Below, piece by piece: positions 26,265 to 34,064 of a stretch of 34,064 nucleotides of DNA. Position numbers and translations under genes: made by a program. The DNA comes from Coriobacteriales bacterium. GTDB taxonomy: Bacteria; Actinomycetota; Coriobacteriia; Coriobacteriales; UBA8131. The notes under the pieces were generated by a model. That model was given only the letters and a program-made list of their open reading frames with translations, was not told the DNA's origin and searched no databases. Every line of letters begins with the position of its first letter. Position 1 is the stretch's first letter. The stretch is taken from NCBI GenBank assembly GCA_031279835.1, contig JAITHV010000088.1, forward strand, positions 1 to 34,064, in the 5' to 3' direction.

Positions 26265-26851
26265 CAGAGCAGGCCCTTGGTGGACGGCACGCGGCCAGCG
26301 CTGCCCTCGTCAAAAGCGACAGCGACGCGCAATGCGCGCGCGACGGCCTTTGCGGCAGCCTCAATAATGTGGTGGGAGTTCTCCCCTGCAAGCGCGCGCA
26401 CGTGCAAGGTAAGCCCTGCGTTGGAGGCAAGCGCGATCAGAAACTCCTTGAACAGCGAGGTGTCAAAGCTTCCGATGAACTCTATGGGCAGCCGCACGTC
26501 CCAATGCAGCTGGCCGCGCCCGCTGATGTCAACGGCGGCAGACACAAGGGCCTCGTCCATCGGCACGAGCGCATCGCCATAGCGCGTGATCCCTGCCTTG
26601 TCGCCCAGGCATTGGGCCAACGCGGAACCGAGACAGATGCCGACGTCCTCAACAGTGTGGTGCGCGTCTACCTCGAGGTCGCCTTGTGCCTGTATCCGCA
26701 GGTTAAAGTGACCATGACGGCCGATCGCATCGAGCATGTGGTCAAAAAACGGGACACCCGTTGAGGCTTCGACGTCACCGCAGCCGTCCAGCCCGAGCGT
26801 CAGCCGAATATCGGTCTCACGGGTCGTGCGCTCTATGCAGGACTCTCTCAT
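26264..26851 (-). CDS. hisB: Imidazoleglycerol-phosphate dehydratase
   Basis: RETDIRLTLGLDGCGDVEASTGVPFFDHMLDAIGRHGHFNL..DAHHTVEDVGICLG. Confidence 0.95.
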   Translation of the reverse strand: MRESCIERTTRETDIRLTLGLDGCGDVEASTGVPFFDHMLDAIGRHGHFNLRIQAQGDLEVDAHHTVEDVGICLGSALAQCLGDKAGITRYGDALVPMDEALVSAAVDISGRGQLHWDVRLPIEFIGSFDTSLFKEFLIALASNAGLTLHVRALAGENSHHIIEAAAKAVARALRVAVAFDEGSAGRVPSTKGLL

Positions 26852-27957
26852 GAGCCTCCTTCCAACAGTGCCGCAAGCGCAGCGAGAAACAGGTCGTTTT
26901 CTTGTCGCGTCCCCACCGTGACGCGCAGGCAGCCAGCAAGCGCTGGCAGCGCTGACACGTCGCGCACCAAGATGCCGTAGCGGACGTGGAGGGCCTGCCA
27001 CAGCGCGGGCGCGTCGGGCACGCGCATGAGCAAGTAGTTCGCCTCGCTCGGAGCAACCGCGACGCCGAGCGCGCGAAGCGACGCAAAGAGCCGTTCGCGC
27101 TCGCGGCGCAGCGACTCAAGCTGCACGGCATACGCCGCGCGCTCCTCCAGTGCCGCTCGGGCAGCAAAAGCCGAGAGGCTGTTCACGGAATACGGCTGGC
27201 GGACCGCGCGCAGGGCGCCGACGACCTCAGGGGAGGCTATCAAGTAGCCGACGCGCAGGCCTGCAAGCCCATAGGCCTTTGAGAAGGTGCGCAGCACCGC
27301 GAGGTTCTTGTGCACGGCGACCTCGCGGCTCATGTCAAAACGCCCGTCGGCGAACTCGATGTAGGCATGGTCCACCACGACAAGGGCGTCGGTCGCCTCA
27401 AGCAAGGCCCGTATGTCGTCTGGCTCGACGCACTCGCCAGTGGGGTTGTTGGGGCTGGTCACAAACGCGACGTCAAACTCGCCGCCTCTGGCCGCCGTAT
27501 GCAGTGACGCCACATCCGGCTTGAATCGCGGCGCCCCAACGCCGTCAGGCGCGTCGGCCACCGGCAGGCGCGCGACTGACACGACCTGGGTCGAGGTGAG
27601 CAAGGCGTCAAAGGCATAGACCGAGAAGGTCGGCGGCATGTCGAGCATCGTGCGGCCAGCGCCGCCGAAGGCGAGCAGGATGTTGAGCAGCAGCTCGTCT
27701 CCGCCGTTTCCGACCAGGACGCACTCCTCAGTCACACCGTGCTCTCGCGCCAGGGCGGACACGAGCTCGTGCGCGAGCGGATCAGGATACCGATGCAGGC
27801 TGGCCGCGCCCACAAAGCCCTCCAACCGCTCGCGCACAGGCTTTGGCATGTCAAAGGGACTCTCGTTTGCATTCAGGTAGATACGTGACGCAAGATAATG
27901 AGGGTCGTACGGCTTCAGGCCGGTCAGGCGCGGGGCAACGGGGCGCACGCGGTCCAC
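26848..27957 (-). CDS. hisC: Histidinol-phosphate aminotransferase
   Basis: NANESPFDMP..PNNPTG..DHAYIEFA..LRTFSKAYGLAGLRVGYLIA. Confidence 0.95.
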   Translation of the reverse strand: MDRVRPVAPRLTGLKPYDPHYLASRIYLNANESPFDMPKPVRERLEGFVGAASLHRYPDPLAHELVSALAREHGVTEECVLVGNGGDELLLNILLAFGGAGRTMLDMPPTFSVYAFDALLTSTQVVSVARLPVADAPDGVGAPRFKPDVASLHTAARGGEFDVAFVTSPNNPTGECVEPDDIRALLEATDALVVVDHAYIEFADGRFDMSREVAVHKNLAVLRTFSKAYGLAGLRVGYLIASPEVVGALRAVRQPYSVNSLSAFAARAALEERAAYAVQLESLRRERERLFASLRALGVAVAPSEANYLLMRVPDAPALWQALHVRYGILVRDVSALPALAGCLRVTVGTRQENDLFLAALAALLEGGS

Positions 27958-29300
27958 TAGTCTTTGTCCCCGCCTTCACCTGCGTCATCGTCGTCGGCCA
28001 AGTCGTCGTCATCGTCTTCAAGCAGCTCAAAGCGCGCCGACACCGCCTTGCCGTGCGCCCAGAGGCCTTCCTTTTCGGCGAGTGCCGTGATCGCCGGGGC
28101 GTCTTTGAGCAGCGCGGTGTACGAGTAGCTGATGACGCTCGACCGCTTGATGAAGTCAGCAGTCGAAAGCGGCGACGAGAAGCGCGCCGTGCCACCGGTA
28201 GGCAGGGTGTGGTTCGGGCCGGCGATGTAGTCTCCCACGCTCTCGGGCGTCCATGGGCCGAGAAAGATGGCGCCGGCGTTGTCGATGAGCCCGAGGAGGT
28301 CGATGGGGTTGTCCATATGGACCTCGAGGTGCTCGGGCGCAATGGTGTTGACGGCAAGCAGCGCGGTGGCCAGATCGGGCACCACAAAGGCTATGCCGTT
28401 GTCATCGAGGCTCGTTCGGGTGACCTCTGCGCGCGGCGAGTCTGCCATGAAGGCGTCGATCTCCTCAAGCACCTCCTCGACCAGCTCTTCGTCCGTGGTG
28501 ACAAGGTAGCAGGCCGCAAGTGGGTCATGCTCGGCCTGCGCCATGAGGTCGAGCGCCACCAGCGCAGGCTCTGCCGACTCGTCGGCCAAGATGAGCACCT
28601 CAGAAGGCCCGGCCACCATGTCGATGCCCACGTCACCTGCCACTTGGCGCTTCGCCGCCGCGACGTATGCGTTGCCCGGACCGGTTATCTTGTCAACCGC
28701 AGCAATCTTCTTGGTGCCGTAAGCAAGCGCAGCGATAGCCTGCGCCCCGCCGACCGCGTGCACCTCGGTCACCCCGGCAATATGGGCAGCAGCGAGCAGC
28801 ACCGGATCAAGGCTGCCGTCCTTTTGGGGTGGCGAGACCATGGCTATGCGCCGCACGCCGGCAACGCGCGCCGGCAGCGCGTTCATGAGCACGGTCGAGG
28901 GATACAAGGCGCGGCCGCCCGGCACGTAGATGCCCACGGAGTCAAGCGGCGTCACCTTGCTGCCCACCAGCGAGCCGTCACTGCGCGAGTCAAACCAGCT
29001 GCGCTCGAGCTGCTGCTCGTGGAAGGCGACGATGTTGCGCGCCGCGACCTCCAAGGCCTCGAGCACCTGCTTGTCTACTTTGCGCAGCACCGCTTGGATG
29101 TCCGGGACCATGACGCGCGTGTTCTCGACGTCCACGTTGTCGAACTCGCGTGTGTAGTCTCTGAGTGCCTCGTCGCCGCGCTCGCGCACGCCTGCGATGA
29201 TCTTTGCGACAGCGGACGCTGTTTCGGCGTCGCTCGACGCTGACCGTCTGAGCGTGTCGGCGCTCGGCGCCTCGTTTGACTCGAGGTAGATGACCTGCAT
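27957..29300 (-). CDS. hisD: Histidinol dehydrogenase (with acidic C-terminal tail)
   Basis: YVPGGRALYPSTVLMNALPARVAGV..GPGNAYVAAAKRQVAGDVGIDMVAGPSEVLILAD..GPNHTLPTGGTARF. Confidence 0.96.
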   Translation of the reverse strand: MQVIYLESNEAPSADTLRRSASSDAETASAVAKIIAGVRERGDEALRDYTREFDNVDVENTRVMVPDIQAVLRKVDKQVLEALEVAARNIVAFHEQQLERSWFDSRSDGSLVGSKVTPLDSVGIYVPGGRALYPSTVLMNALPARVAGVRRIAMVSPPQKDGSLDPVLLAAAHIAGVTEVHAVGGAQAIAALAYGTKKIAAVDKITGPGNAYVAAAKRQVAGDVGIDMVAGPSEVLILADESAEPALVALDLMAQAEHDPLAACYLVTTDEELVEEVLEEIDAFMADSPRAEVTRTSLDDNGIAFVVPDLATALLAVNTIAPEHLEVHMDNPIDLLGLIDNAGAIFLGPWTPESVGDYIAGPNHTLPTGGTARFSSPLSTADFIKRSSVISYSYTALLKDAPAITALAEKEGLWAHGKAVSARFELLEDDDDDLADDDDAGEGGDKD

Positions 29301-29324
29301 GGGTGTCTCCTTACGTTGAGCGCT

Positions 29325-29960
29325 CTAAACGGCCGACGCAGCTAGGCAATTGGCCAGTTCACGGACGCGGGGGTCGGTACGCACGCTTGCAGAGTTGCCC
29401 ACAAAACGCGCGGTGGAACTCAAGACCTCGTCAACTATGACAAGGTTGTTCTCCCTCAGCGTGGCGCCGGTCGCCGTGATGTCGACGATGCGGTCTGCCA
29501 TGCCGCAGAGCGGTGCGAGCTCTATATTGCCATGCATTTTGACAATCTCAACTTGCACGCCTATGGAATCATAGTACAAAGAGGCGATGCGTGGATACTT
29601 GGTGGCCACGCGCAGCACGCCGAGGCGTCGGTAGGAGTCCTCAGCGACGCCGCAGGCGCTCGCCGGCTCAGCGACGACGAATCGGCAGGAGCCAAAGCCC
29701 AAGTCTACCAGCTCGACGAGCTCGAGTGCCGCCTCCTCAAGCGAGTCGCGACCGCAAATGCCGCAGTCAACGCCGCCGTAGCTCACGAATATCGGCGCGT
29801 CGGTTGGCCGCACGATAAAGTACTCGACGCCCTCGGCACTGACGGTGAGCTGGCGCCCCGGGTCAGCAAGCCCCGCTACGTCAAGGCCCGCTGCGGCAAG
29901 CCGGGCGACGCTCTCCTCGAACAAGGCGCCTTTGGGCACCGCAACCTTCAATGGCCTCAT
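29325..29960 (-). CDS. hisG: ATP phosphoribosyltransferase, short form
   Basis: LKVAVPKGALFEESVARLAAAG..DCGICGRDSLEE..RVATKYPRIA..ELAPLCGMADRIVDITATGATLRENNLV. Confidence 0.95.
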   Translation of the reverse strand: MRPLKVAVPKGALFEESVARLAAAGLDVAGLADPGRQLTVSAEGVEYFIVRPTDAPIFVSYGGVDCGICGRDSLEEAALELVELVDLGFGSCRFVVAEPASACGVAEDSYRRLGVLRVATKYPRIASLYYDSIGVQVEIVKMHGNIELAPLCGMADRIVDITATGATLRENNLVIVDEVLSSTARFVGNSASVRTDPRVRELANCLAASAV

Positions 29961-31117
29961 AGGACCTCCCCTTTTGGCGTCGTGTGAGTCAGCTGAGCGG
30001 TCGTGCCGGTGGCACGTAGAGCGGCAGCGGCCGCGAACGCCTCGAGGGCGGCGGCGGCCGTCGGCTCCGCCATTGAGACGGCCGTTCCCGTGCCTGCTCC
30101 TGCTCCTGCGCCTGCGCTTGCGTCTGCGCCTGCGCTGCCCTGCGCGTCAAGGGCATGCATGACGGTCTCGAGGCAGAAGGCGCATCCTGCTGCCGGGGCG
30201 TCGTGCCCAAAGGCCGCAAGCGTGCGGTCGTAGCGGCCGCCGCTTCCCAACGCGCTTCCTGAACCGGGCGCGTAGGCCTCGAAGACAAGCCCGGTGTAGT
30301 AGTCAAACGAGCACATGACTGAGAAGTCGATGCGCGCGCGCTCCGACGAGCCCAGGGCCTCAAGCAGCTGCCAGGTCGCCTCGAGGGCGTCAAGCCCGTC
30401 GCCGCATCCGAGCGGACCGACGAGGGCGCGGCACGACTCGATCGCCTCCCTGCCGCCGTTGACCGCAAAAAGCTTGCGGACGGCCAGTCGGAATCTCTCG
30501 TTGACGCGCGGGTCGTCTGCAAGGCGCTCGACGCGCACGAGGTTCGACGCATGAAAGGCCGCAAGCACCTCACGGCGCCATGACTCGTCGGCGCCACCCT
30601 TCGCGACGGCCGCGTCAAGCAGGTCGTTCAAGACAGCAACGGTACAGAGCGAGACCGTGAAGCCACGAAGCCCGCATGTGTCAAGCGCTTCGATGAACAG
30701 CTGCACAACCTCTGCGTCGGCCCACGGCCCGGCTATGCCGATCAGCTCGACGCCCACTTGCGTGAACTCGCGTGCCTGGGCGCGCAGCGACTCCTCCTCG
30801 CGAAAGACGCGCTGCACGTAGCGCAGGCGCAGCGGAAGGTCTTCTGGGCTGAGGCGCGCGGCAACGAGACGGGCAAGCGGCAGGGTTACGTCCGGCCGCA
30901 GGACAAGCAGTTGGTTGTCGGTGTCAAAGAGCCTGAAAGGCATCGAAGACATGCTGCCCGCCTGCTCAAGCACCTCGAGCACCTCGAGCGTGGGCGTCTC
31001 TATGGGTGCATAGCCCCAGAGGTCGAGCAGCGCTCTCACGCGCGAGGTTATGTCTTCGCGCCAGCGCGCTTCCTGCGGGAGCACGTCTTTAAACCCGCGT
31101 GGGGTGATGGGGAGCAT
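29957..31117 (-). CDS. hisZ: ATP phosphoribosyltransferase regulatory subunit (HisRS-like)
   Basis: ITPRGFKDVLPQEARWREDI..RPDVTLPLARLVAAR..RYVQRVFREEE; next to short HisG. AAAGGAG SD before ATG at 31117. Confidence 0.92.
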   Translation of the reverse strand: MLPITPRGFKDVLPQEARWREDITSRVRALLDLWGYAPIETPTLEVLEVLEQAGSMSSMPFRLFDTDNQLLVLRPDVTLPLARLVAARLSPEDLPLRLRYVQRVFREEESLRAQAREFTQVGVELIGIAGPWADAEVVQLFIEALDTCGLRGFTVSLCTVAVLNDLLDAAVAKGGADESWRREVLAAFHASNLVRVERLADDPRVNERFRLAVRKLFAVNGGREAIESCRALVGPLGCGDGLDALEATWQLLEALGSSERARIDFSVMCSFDYYTGLVFEAYAPGSGSALGSGGRYDRTLAAFGHDAPAAGCAFCLETVMHALDAQGSAGADASAGAGAGAGTGTAVSMAEPTAAAALEAFAAAAALRATGTTAQLTHTTPKGEVL

Positions 31118-31230
31118 ACGGCTCCTTTCATGATTGTGCCGGCCGATGAGCCGGGCAGTTCGGTTGATGTGGTATAGGGAGAAGCCCGCCGCTCGACACG
31201 CTCTCGCTACAATGTGCTAGTACGAAATTC

Positions 31231-31259
31231 ACTTTATCACTCTACTGTGCTAAAGTCAA
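31231..31259 (-). promoter_or_regulatory. Putative his operon promoter
   Basis: Minus strand TTGACT - 17 nt - TAAAGT upstream of hisZ. Confidence 0.6.
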
Positions 31260-31311
31260 ACGTGGTGCCTTTGCGATGCGTGCCGGGCACTCATGGTGTC
31301 ATCCCCCGCGT

Positions 31312-32289
31312 CTATAGTATCGGCATCCCTTGAAAGTCCAGCCCGCCTGTGAGCCGTGCGCCTGAGGCGCCGTCCATGAACTCGTCTATTTTGTGATTCG
31401 CGCTGTTCGCCGCGCTCTCAAAAAGGTCGAGAAACGACGCGGTGATCTCCTCGCCCGTGGCAGGTCTTGTCCAGGGCTCGCGCCCCTCGTTCCAAAACGG
31501 GCAGTCGTCCTTTACGTCAGTGCGGTGCGACATTGCCTGCAACAGCGAGTGGCGCCGCCCAGGGACAAGACGCTCGATCACACCGAGAACGGCGCGCTTG
31601 CGCCCCGTTGCCGACTGCATGATGTTGACCGTGGCCCGCATGTCTTTGACGGCACGGCAGTAGGCCCCCGAGGGCAGCACCTCGCCGTAGACGTCACGGG
31701 CGACGCGCGCGAACAGGCTGTCGATCTGCTTGAGCACCACGTCGCCTCCCTGCAGCAGGTAGCGGGTTATCTTGAAGTCTGCAACAGTCTTGCCAGTCAG
31801 CCGCCATAACAGCATGGCGTCGAGGTCGGCCTCGATCTGCGCGTGCACGAACATCTCGTCGTCGATGCCAAGACCGGGGACGCCCGCATTGCACAGTGCG
31901 TCTTGGTAGTAATACACGAGCGGGTGGGCGGTGCTGTCTAGCGTGAAGTGACAAAGGTAGCCGCAGGCATAGGCCTCAAGCACGTGCCTGAGCGAGGTCG
32001 CGGCAGACTGGGCACGGGCAGGAAGGCCACTGTCGGCGCTCGTCGCGTCAAGCTCGGCGAGCACGGCAGACATCGTGTCGAAGACCGCATCGGGCTTGTC
32101 GCGATGCAGACGCGATCCAAATCGCTTGCTCGCAATGAGCGCAGGCGTGCGCAAAGCGTAAAAGAAGGGATCAGGGCCTTGGTTTCCCAGCAGGAAGGCG
32201 TCACGCTCAACACGGGTGGCAAAACTCGCCGCTCCCCGTCGAACCAGCACGGCAAGCCCAAAATGATGGTGAGTGAACAAAGCGGGCAT
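31312..32289 (-). CDS. Zinc-dependent phospholipase C family-like protein
   Basis: MPALFTHHHFGLAVL..LGNQGPDPFFYAL..YACGYLCHFTLDSTAHPLVYY: His/Asp pattern of Zn-dependent PLC-like proteins. Confidence 0.8.
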   Translation of the reverse strand: MPALFTHHHFGLAVLVRRGAASFATRVERDAFLLGNQGPDPFFYALRTPALIASKRFGSRLHRDKPDAVFDTMSAVLAELDATSADSGLPARAQSAATSLRHVLEAYACGYLCHFTLDSTAHPLVYYYQDALCNAGVPGLGIDDEMFVHAQIEADLDAMLLWRLTGKTVADFKITRYLLQGGDVVLKQIDSLFARVARDVYGEVLPSGAYCRAVKDMRATVNIMQSATGRKRAVLGVIERLVPGRRHSLLQAMSHRTDVKDDCPFWNEGREPWTRPATGEEITASFLDLFESAANSANHKIDEFMDGASGARLTGGLDFQGMPIL

Positions 32290-32405
32290 GGTTGCTCCAA
32301 TCCTTGAATGGCGTATGGAGAAGCACGGTTCGGCACCAAAGCGCTATGCAGCCATTATAGACGATGGCACCAGGGGCTTTGCACAAACTGTTTTTTTCTG
32401 TTTTC

Positions 32406-32434
32406 TTGAGCAGGCAAAACCAGTATTGTATACA
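32406..32434 (+). promoter_or_regulatory. Putative promoter of the UMF1 MFS gene
   Basis: TTGAGC - 17 nt - TATACA. Confidence 0.6.
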
Positions 32435-32471
32435 GCGACATCTTTCGGCGAGTGGACGCGAGGACACGGCA

Positions 32472-33740
32472 ATGACCCAAAACAGCCCCACTGGGGGCAG
32501 AATGACCCGACGCGAGCGCAGTTGGGTTCTCTATGACGTGGCCAACTCGGCCTTCATCATGTTTGCCACGACGGTAGCTCCTATCTTTTATGGAAGCCTA
32601 AAGGGCGGCGAGGGAATCGTGGTCGACTGGGGCTACACCGAGACCGTTGCCTCGATTATCCTCGCTTTGCTCATGCCTTTTTTTGGGTCATTGGCCGACT
32701 TCAAAGGCAACAAGATGAAGTTCTTCATCGGCTCGGTGGGCACGGGCGTGGTGGCCTGTGCCGCGCTTTGCGCCCCGACGGGGGCCTTCGGCTTTTTGGT
32801 TGTCTACGCGGTGGCGGCCATAGGCGTCAACTCGTCAATCGTGTTTTACGACGCCTTCCTCGTCGATGTCACGAGCGAGAATCGCTACGACTCGATCTCG
32901 ACAAAAGGCTATGCCTGGGGCTACGTCGGGTCGCTCGTGCCCTTTCTCACCAGCATGGCGCTCATTATCCTGGGCCCTCAGTTTGGGCTCGACACGGCTA
33001 TTGCCACGCGGATAGGTTTTGTGATAACCGCCGCGTGGTGGCTGGTCTTCTCCATCCCGTTTATCCGCAACGTCAAGCAGACGAACTACAAGCCCAAGGT
33101 GCGCCATGCGGTCTTGTCGACTTTTAAAGGGCTGGCGGGCACGGTAAAGGCCATCGCACACGACAAGAAGCTCCTGATGTTCATGATCGCCTTTTTTTGC
33201 TACATCGACGGCGTGCACACGATTATCAAGATGGCGACCAGCTACGGGACCGACCTCGGGATTGACGCAAACCAGCTTATCGCCGCGCTCGTGGTCACGC
33301 AGCTCGTGGCCTTCCCGTCCGCCCTGCTCTATGGCAGGCTCGCGCGGCGCTTCGGTGGCCGGATCATGCTCGTTGCCAGCACCTTTGCCTACGCGCTCAT
33401 CACACTGTACGCTGCCTTCCTCATGCGCACGGCGCTTGACTTCTGGGTCCTTGCCATCTGCGTTGGGCTGTTCCAAGGCGGCATTCAGGCGCTCTCGCGC
33501 TCGTACTTTGGGCGGCTGATCCCGAAGAGCCAGGCAAATGAGTATTATGGGTTCTTCGATGTGTTTGGCAAGTATGCTGCCATACTCGGAACAGCGCTTA
33601 TGAGCGGCTTCACGCACCTTACCGGCAGCCCGTCGCTCGGCATTTTGTCGATAACGCTGCTTTTTGTGCTCGGCGCAGTCTTTCTTATTCTGATGCCGCG
33701 CTCCGCCGACCTCAAGCGGGAAGGCGCGAACAGCGCCTAA
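32472..33740 (+). CDS. MFS transporter, UMF1 (Atg22-like) family
   Basis: RRERSWVLYDVANSAFIMFATTVAPIFY..; GLFQGGIQALSRSYFGRLIPKSQANEYYGFFDVFGKYAAILG. Confidence 0.92.
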   Translation: MTQNSPTGGRMTRRERSWVLYDVANSAFIMFATTVAPIFYGSLKGGEGIVVDWGYTETVASIILALLMPFFGSLADFKGNKMKFFIGSVGTGVVACAALCAPTGAFGFLVVYAVAAIGVNSSIVFYDAFLVDVTSENRYDSISTKGYAWGYVGSLVPFLTSMALIILGPQFGLDTAIATRIGFVITAAWWLVFSIPFIRNVKQTNYKPKVRHAVLSTFKGLAGTVKAIAHDKKLLMFMIAFFCYIDGVHTIIKMATSYGTDLGIDANQLIAALVVTQLVAFPSALLYGRLARRFGGRIMLVASTFAYALITLYAAFLMRTALDFWVLAICVGLFQGGIQALSRSYFGRLIPKSQANEYYGFFDVFGKYAAILGTALMSGFTHLTGSPSLGILSITLLFVLGAVFLILMPRSADLKREGANSA

Positions 33741-33749
33741 TCCTAATAA

Positions 33750-33861
33750 GAGTATAAGAAAGCGGTCCGTCTCACTCCACTAATGTCCCTCGGGACCGCC
33801 CATTGATTGGCGTTTCATCTGGGTGGATACGACCGCTTTCTTGTTCACTACTGTTATACTC
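33750..33861. repeat. Composite inverted-repeat element with nested stems (candidate small RNA or MITE)
   Basis: Outer arms GAGTATAA (33750-33757)/TTATACTC (33854-33861); AAGAAAGCGGTC (33756-33767)/GACCGCTTTCTT (33831-33842); inner stems TCCAC/GTGGA, GTCCC/GGGAC, CGCC/GGCG. Confidence 0.7.
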
Positions 33862-33881
33862 CCCTCGGTTGCCTTGGTCAA
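33853..33881 (-). promoter_or_regulatory. Putative sigma70-type promoter reading into the inverted-repeat element
   Basis: Minus strand TTGACC - 17 nt - TATAAC. Confidence 0.6.
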
Positions 33882-33888
33882 GGGCTTG

Positions 33889-33962
33889 TCCGGGAGTTTG
33901 ACACTTAGACAGACCCCCTTATGCAACCATACCTGTCATTGGGGACCGGGACTTTGACACTT
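33889..33962. repeat. Direct repeat pair (t/a)CCGGGA(g/c)TTTGACACTT
   Basis: 33889-33906 and 33945-33962; 16 of 18 positions identical. Confidence 0.75.
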
Positions 33963-33986
33963 CCCTAAACCCTCAGACCACACTTT

Positions 33987-34008
33987 AGCCCCGTTTAGCG
34001 GGGCTTTT
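33987..34008 (+). terminator. Rho-independent terminator
   Basis: AGCCCCG-TTTAG-CGGGGCT followed by TTTTGTTGTTGTT. Confidence 0.8.
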
Positions 34009-34064
34009 GTTGTTGTTGGCTGTCAAATCTCGCTTTCAATAATTGCGTACTATTGCGTACCATG

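Noticed and set aside
27843-29243. 466-aa plus-strand ORF opposite hisD
   Set aside because: Antisense shadow; His/Arg-rich composition, no family resemblance.
30090-30139. Tandem (GCNGGN)-like repeat in hisZ as a mobile or structural element
   Set aside because: Degenerate Ala/Gly linker coding sequence (AGADASAGAGAGAGTGT); ordinary low complexity.
31118-31230. T-box or His leader-peptide attenuator upstream of hisZ
   Set aside because: No run of His codons and no T-box sequence (AGGGTGGNACCGCG) seen in the leader.
1-34064. CRISPR array
   Set aside because: No regularly spaced identical 23-40 bp repeats with unique spacers; the repeats found are tandem or dispersed pairs.

Overview
High-GC bacterial chromosome segment. 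Gene content (hisZ-type histidine operon, MurT/GatD, PadR-HAAS pair, TipAS-type MerR) fits a Gram-positive actinobacterium, plausibly Coriobacteriia; this placement is inferred. The left 2.7 kb has three tRNA genes (Leu-TAG, Gly-TCC, Arg-TCT) with small lower-GC genes lodged between them and a tandem duplication carrying a truncated tRNA-Leu 3' end. Next come mnmA, a GNAT/P1-peptidase pair, a GT2/UDP-galactopyranose mutase pair, a PadR-HAAS cassette, a TipAS-type MerR regulator downstream of an ABC-F ATPase, a large SF2 helicase with a predicted membrane anchor and a divergent signal-anchored hypothetical protein. These are followed by a POT peptide transporter, a gatD-murT-pheA-lepB-(PASTA-like) cluster, a complete-looking hisZGDCBHAFIE operon, a zinc-dependent phospholipase C-like protein and a UMF1-type MFS transporter. 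The right end has a promoter-associated multi-stem inverted-repeat element (candidate small RNA or MITE), a direct repeat and an intrinsic terminator. Best leads: (1) the membrane-anchored SF2 helicase; (2) the TipAS-like regulator with a 19-bp-spacer MerR promoter and an internal Shine-Dalgarno/ATG, next to an ABC-F gene; (3) the roughly 96-nt structured element at 33.75-33.86 kb; (4) MurT without zinc-ribbon cysteines.
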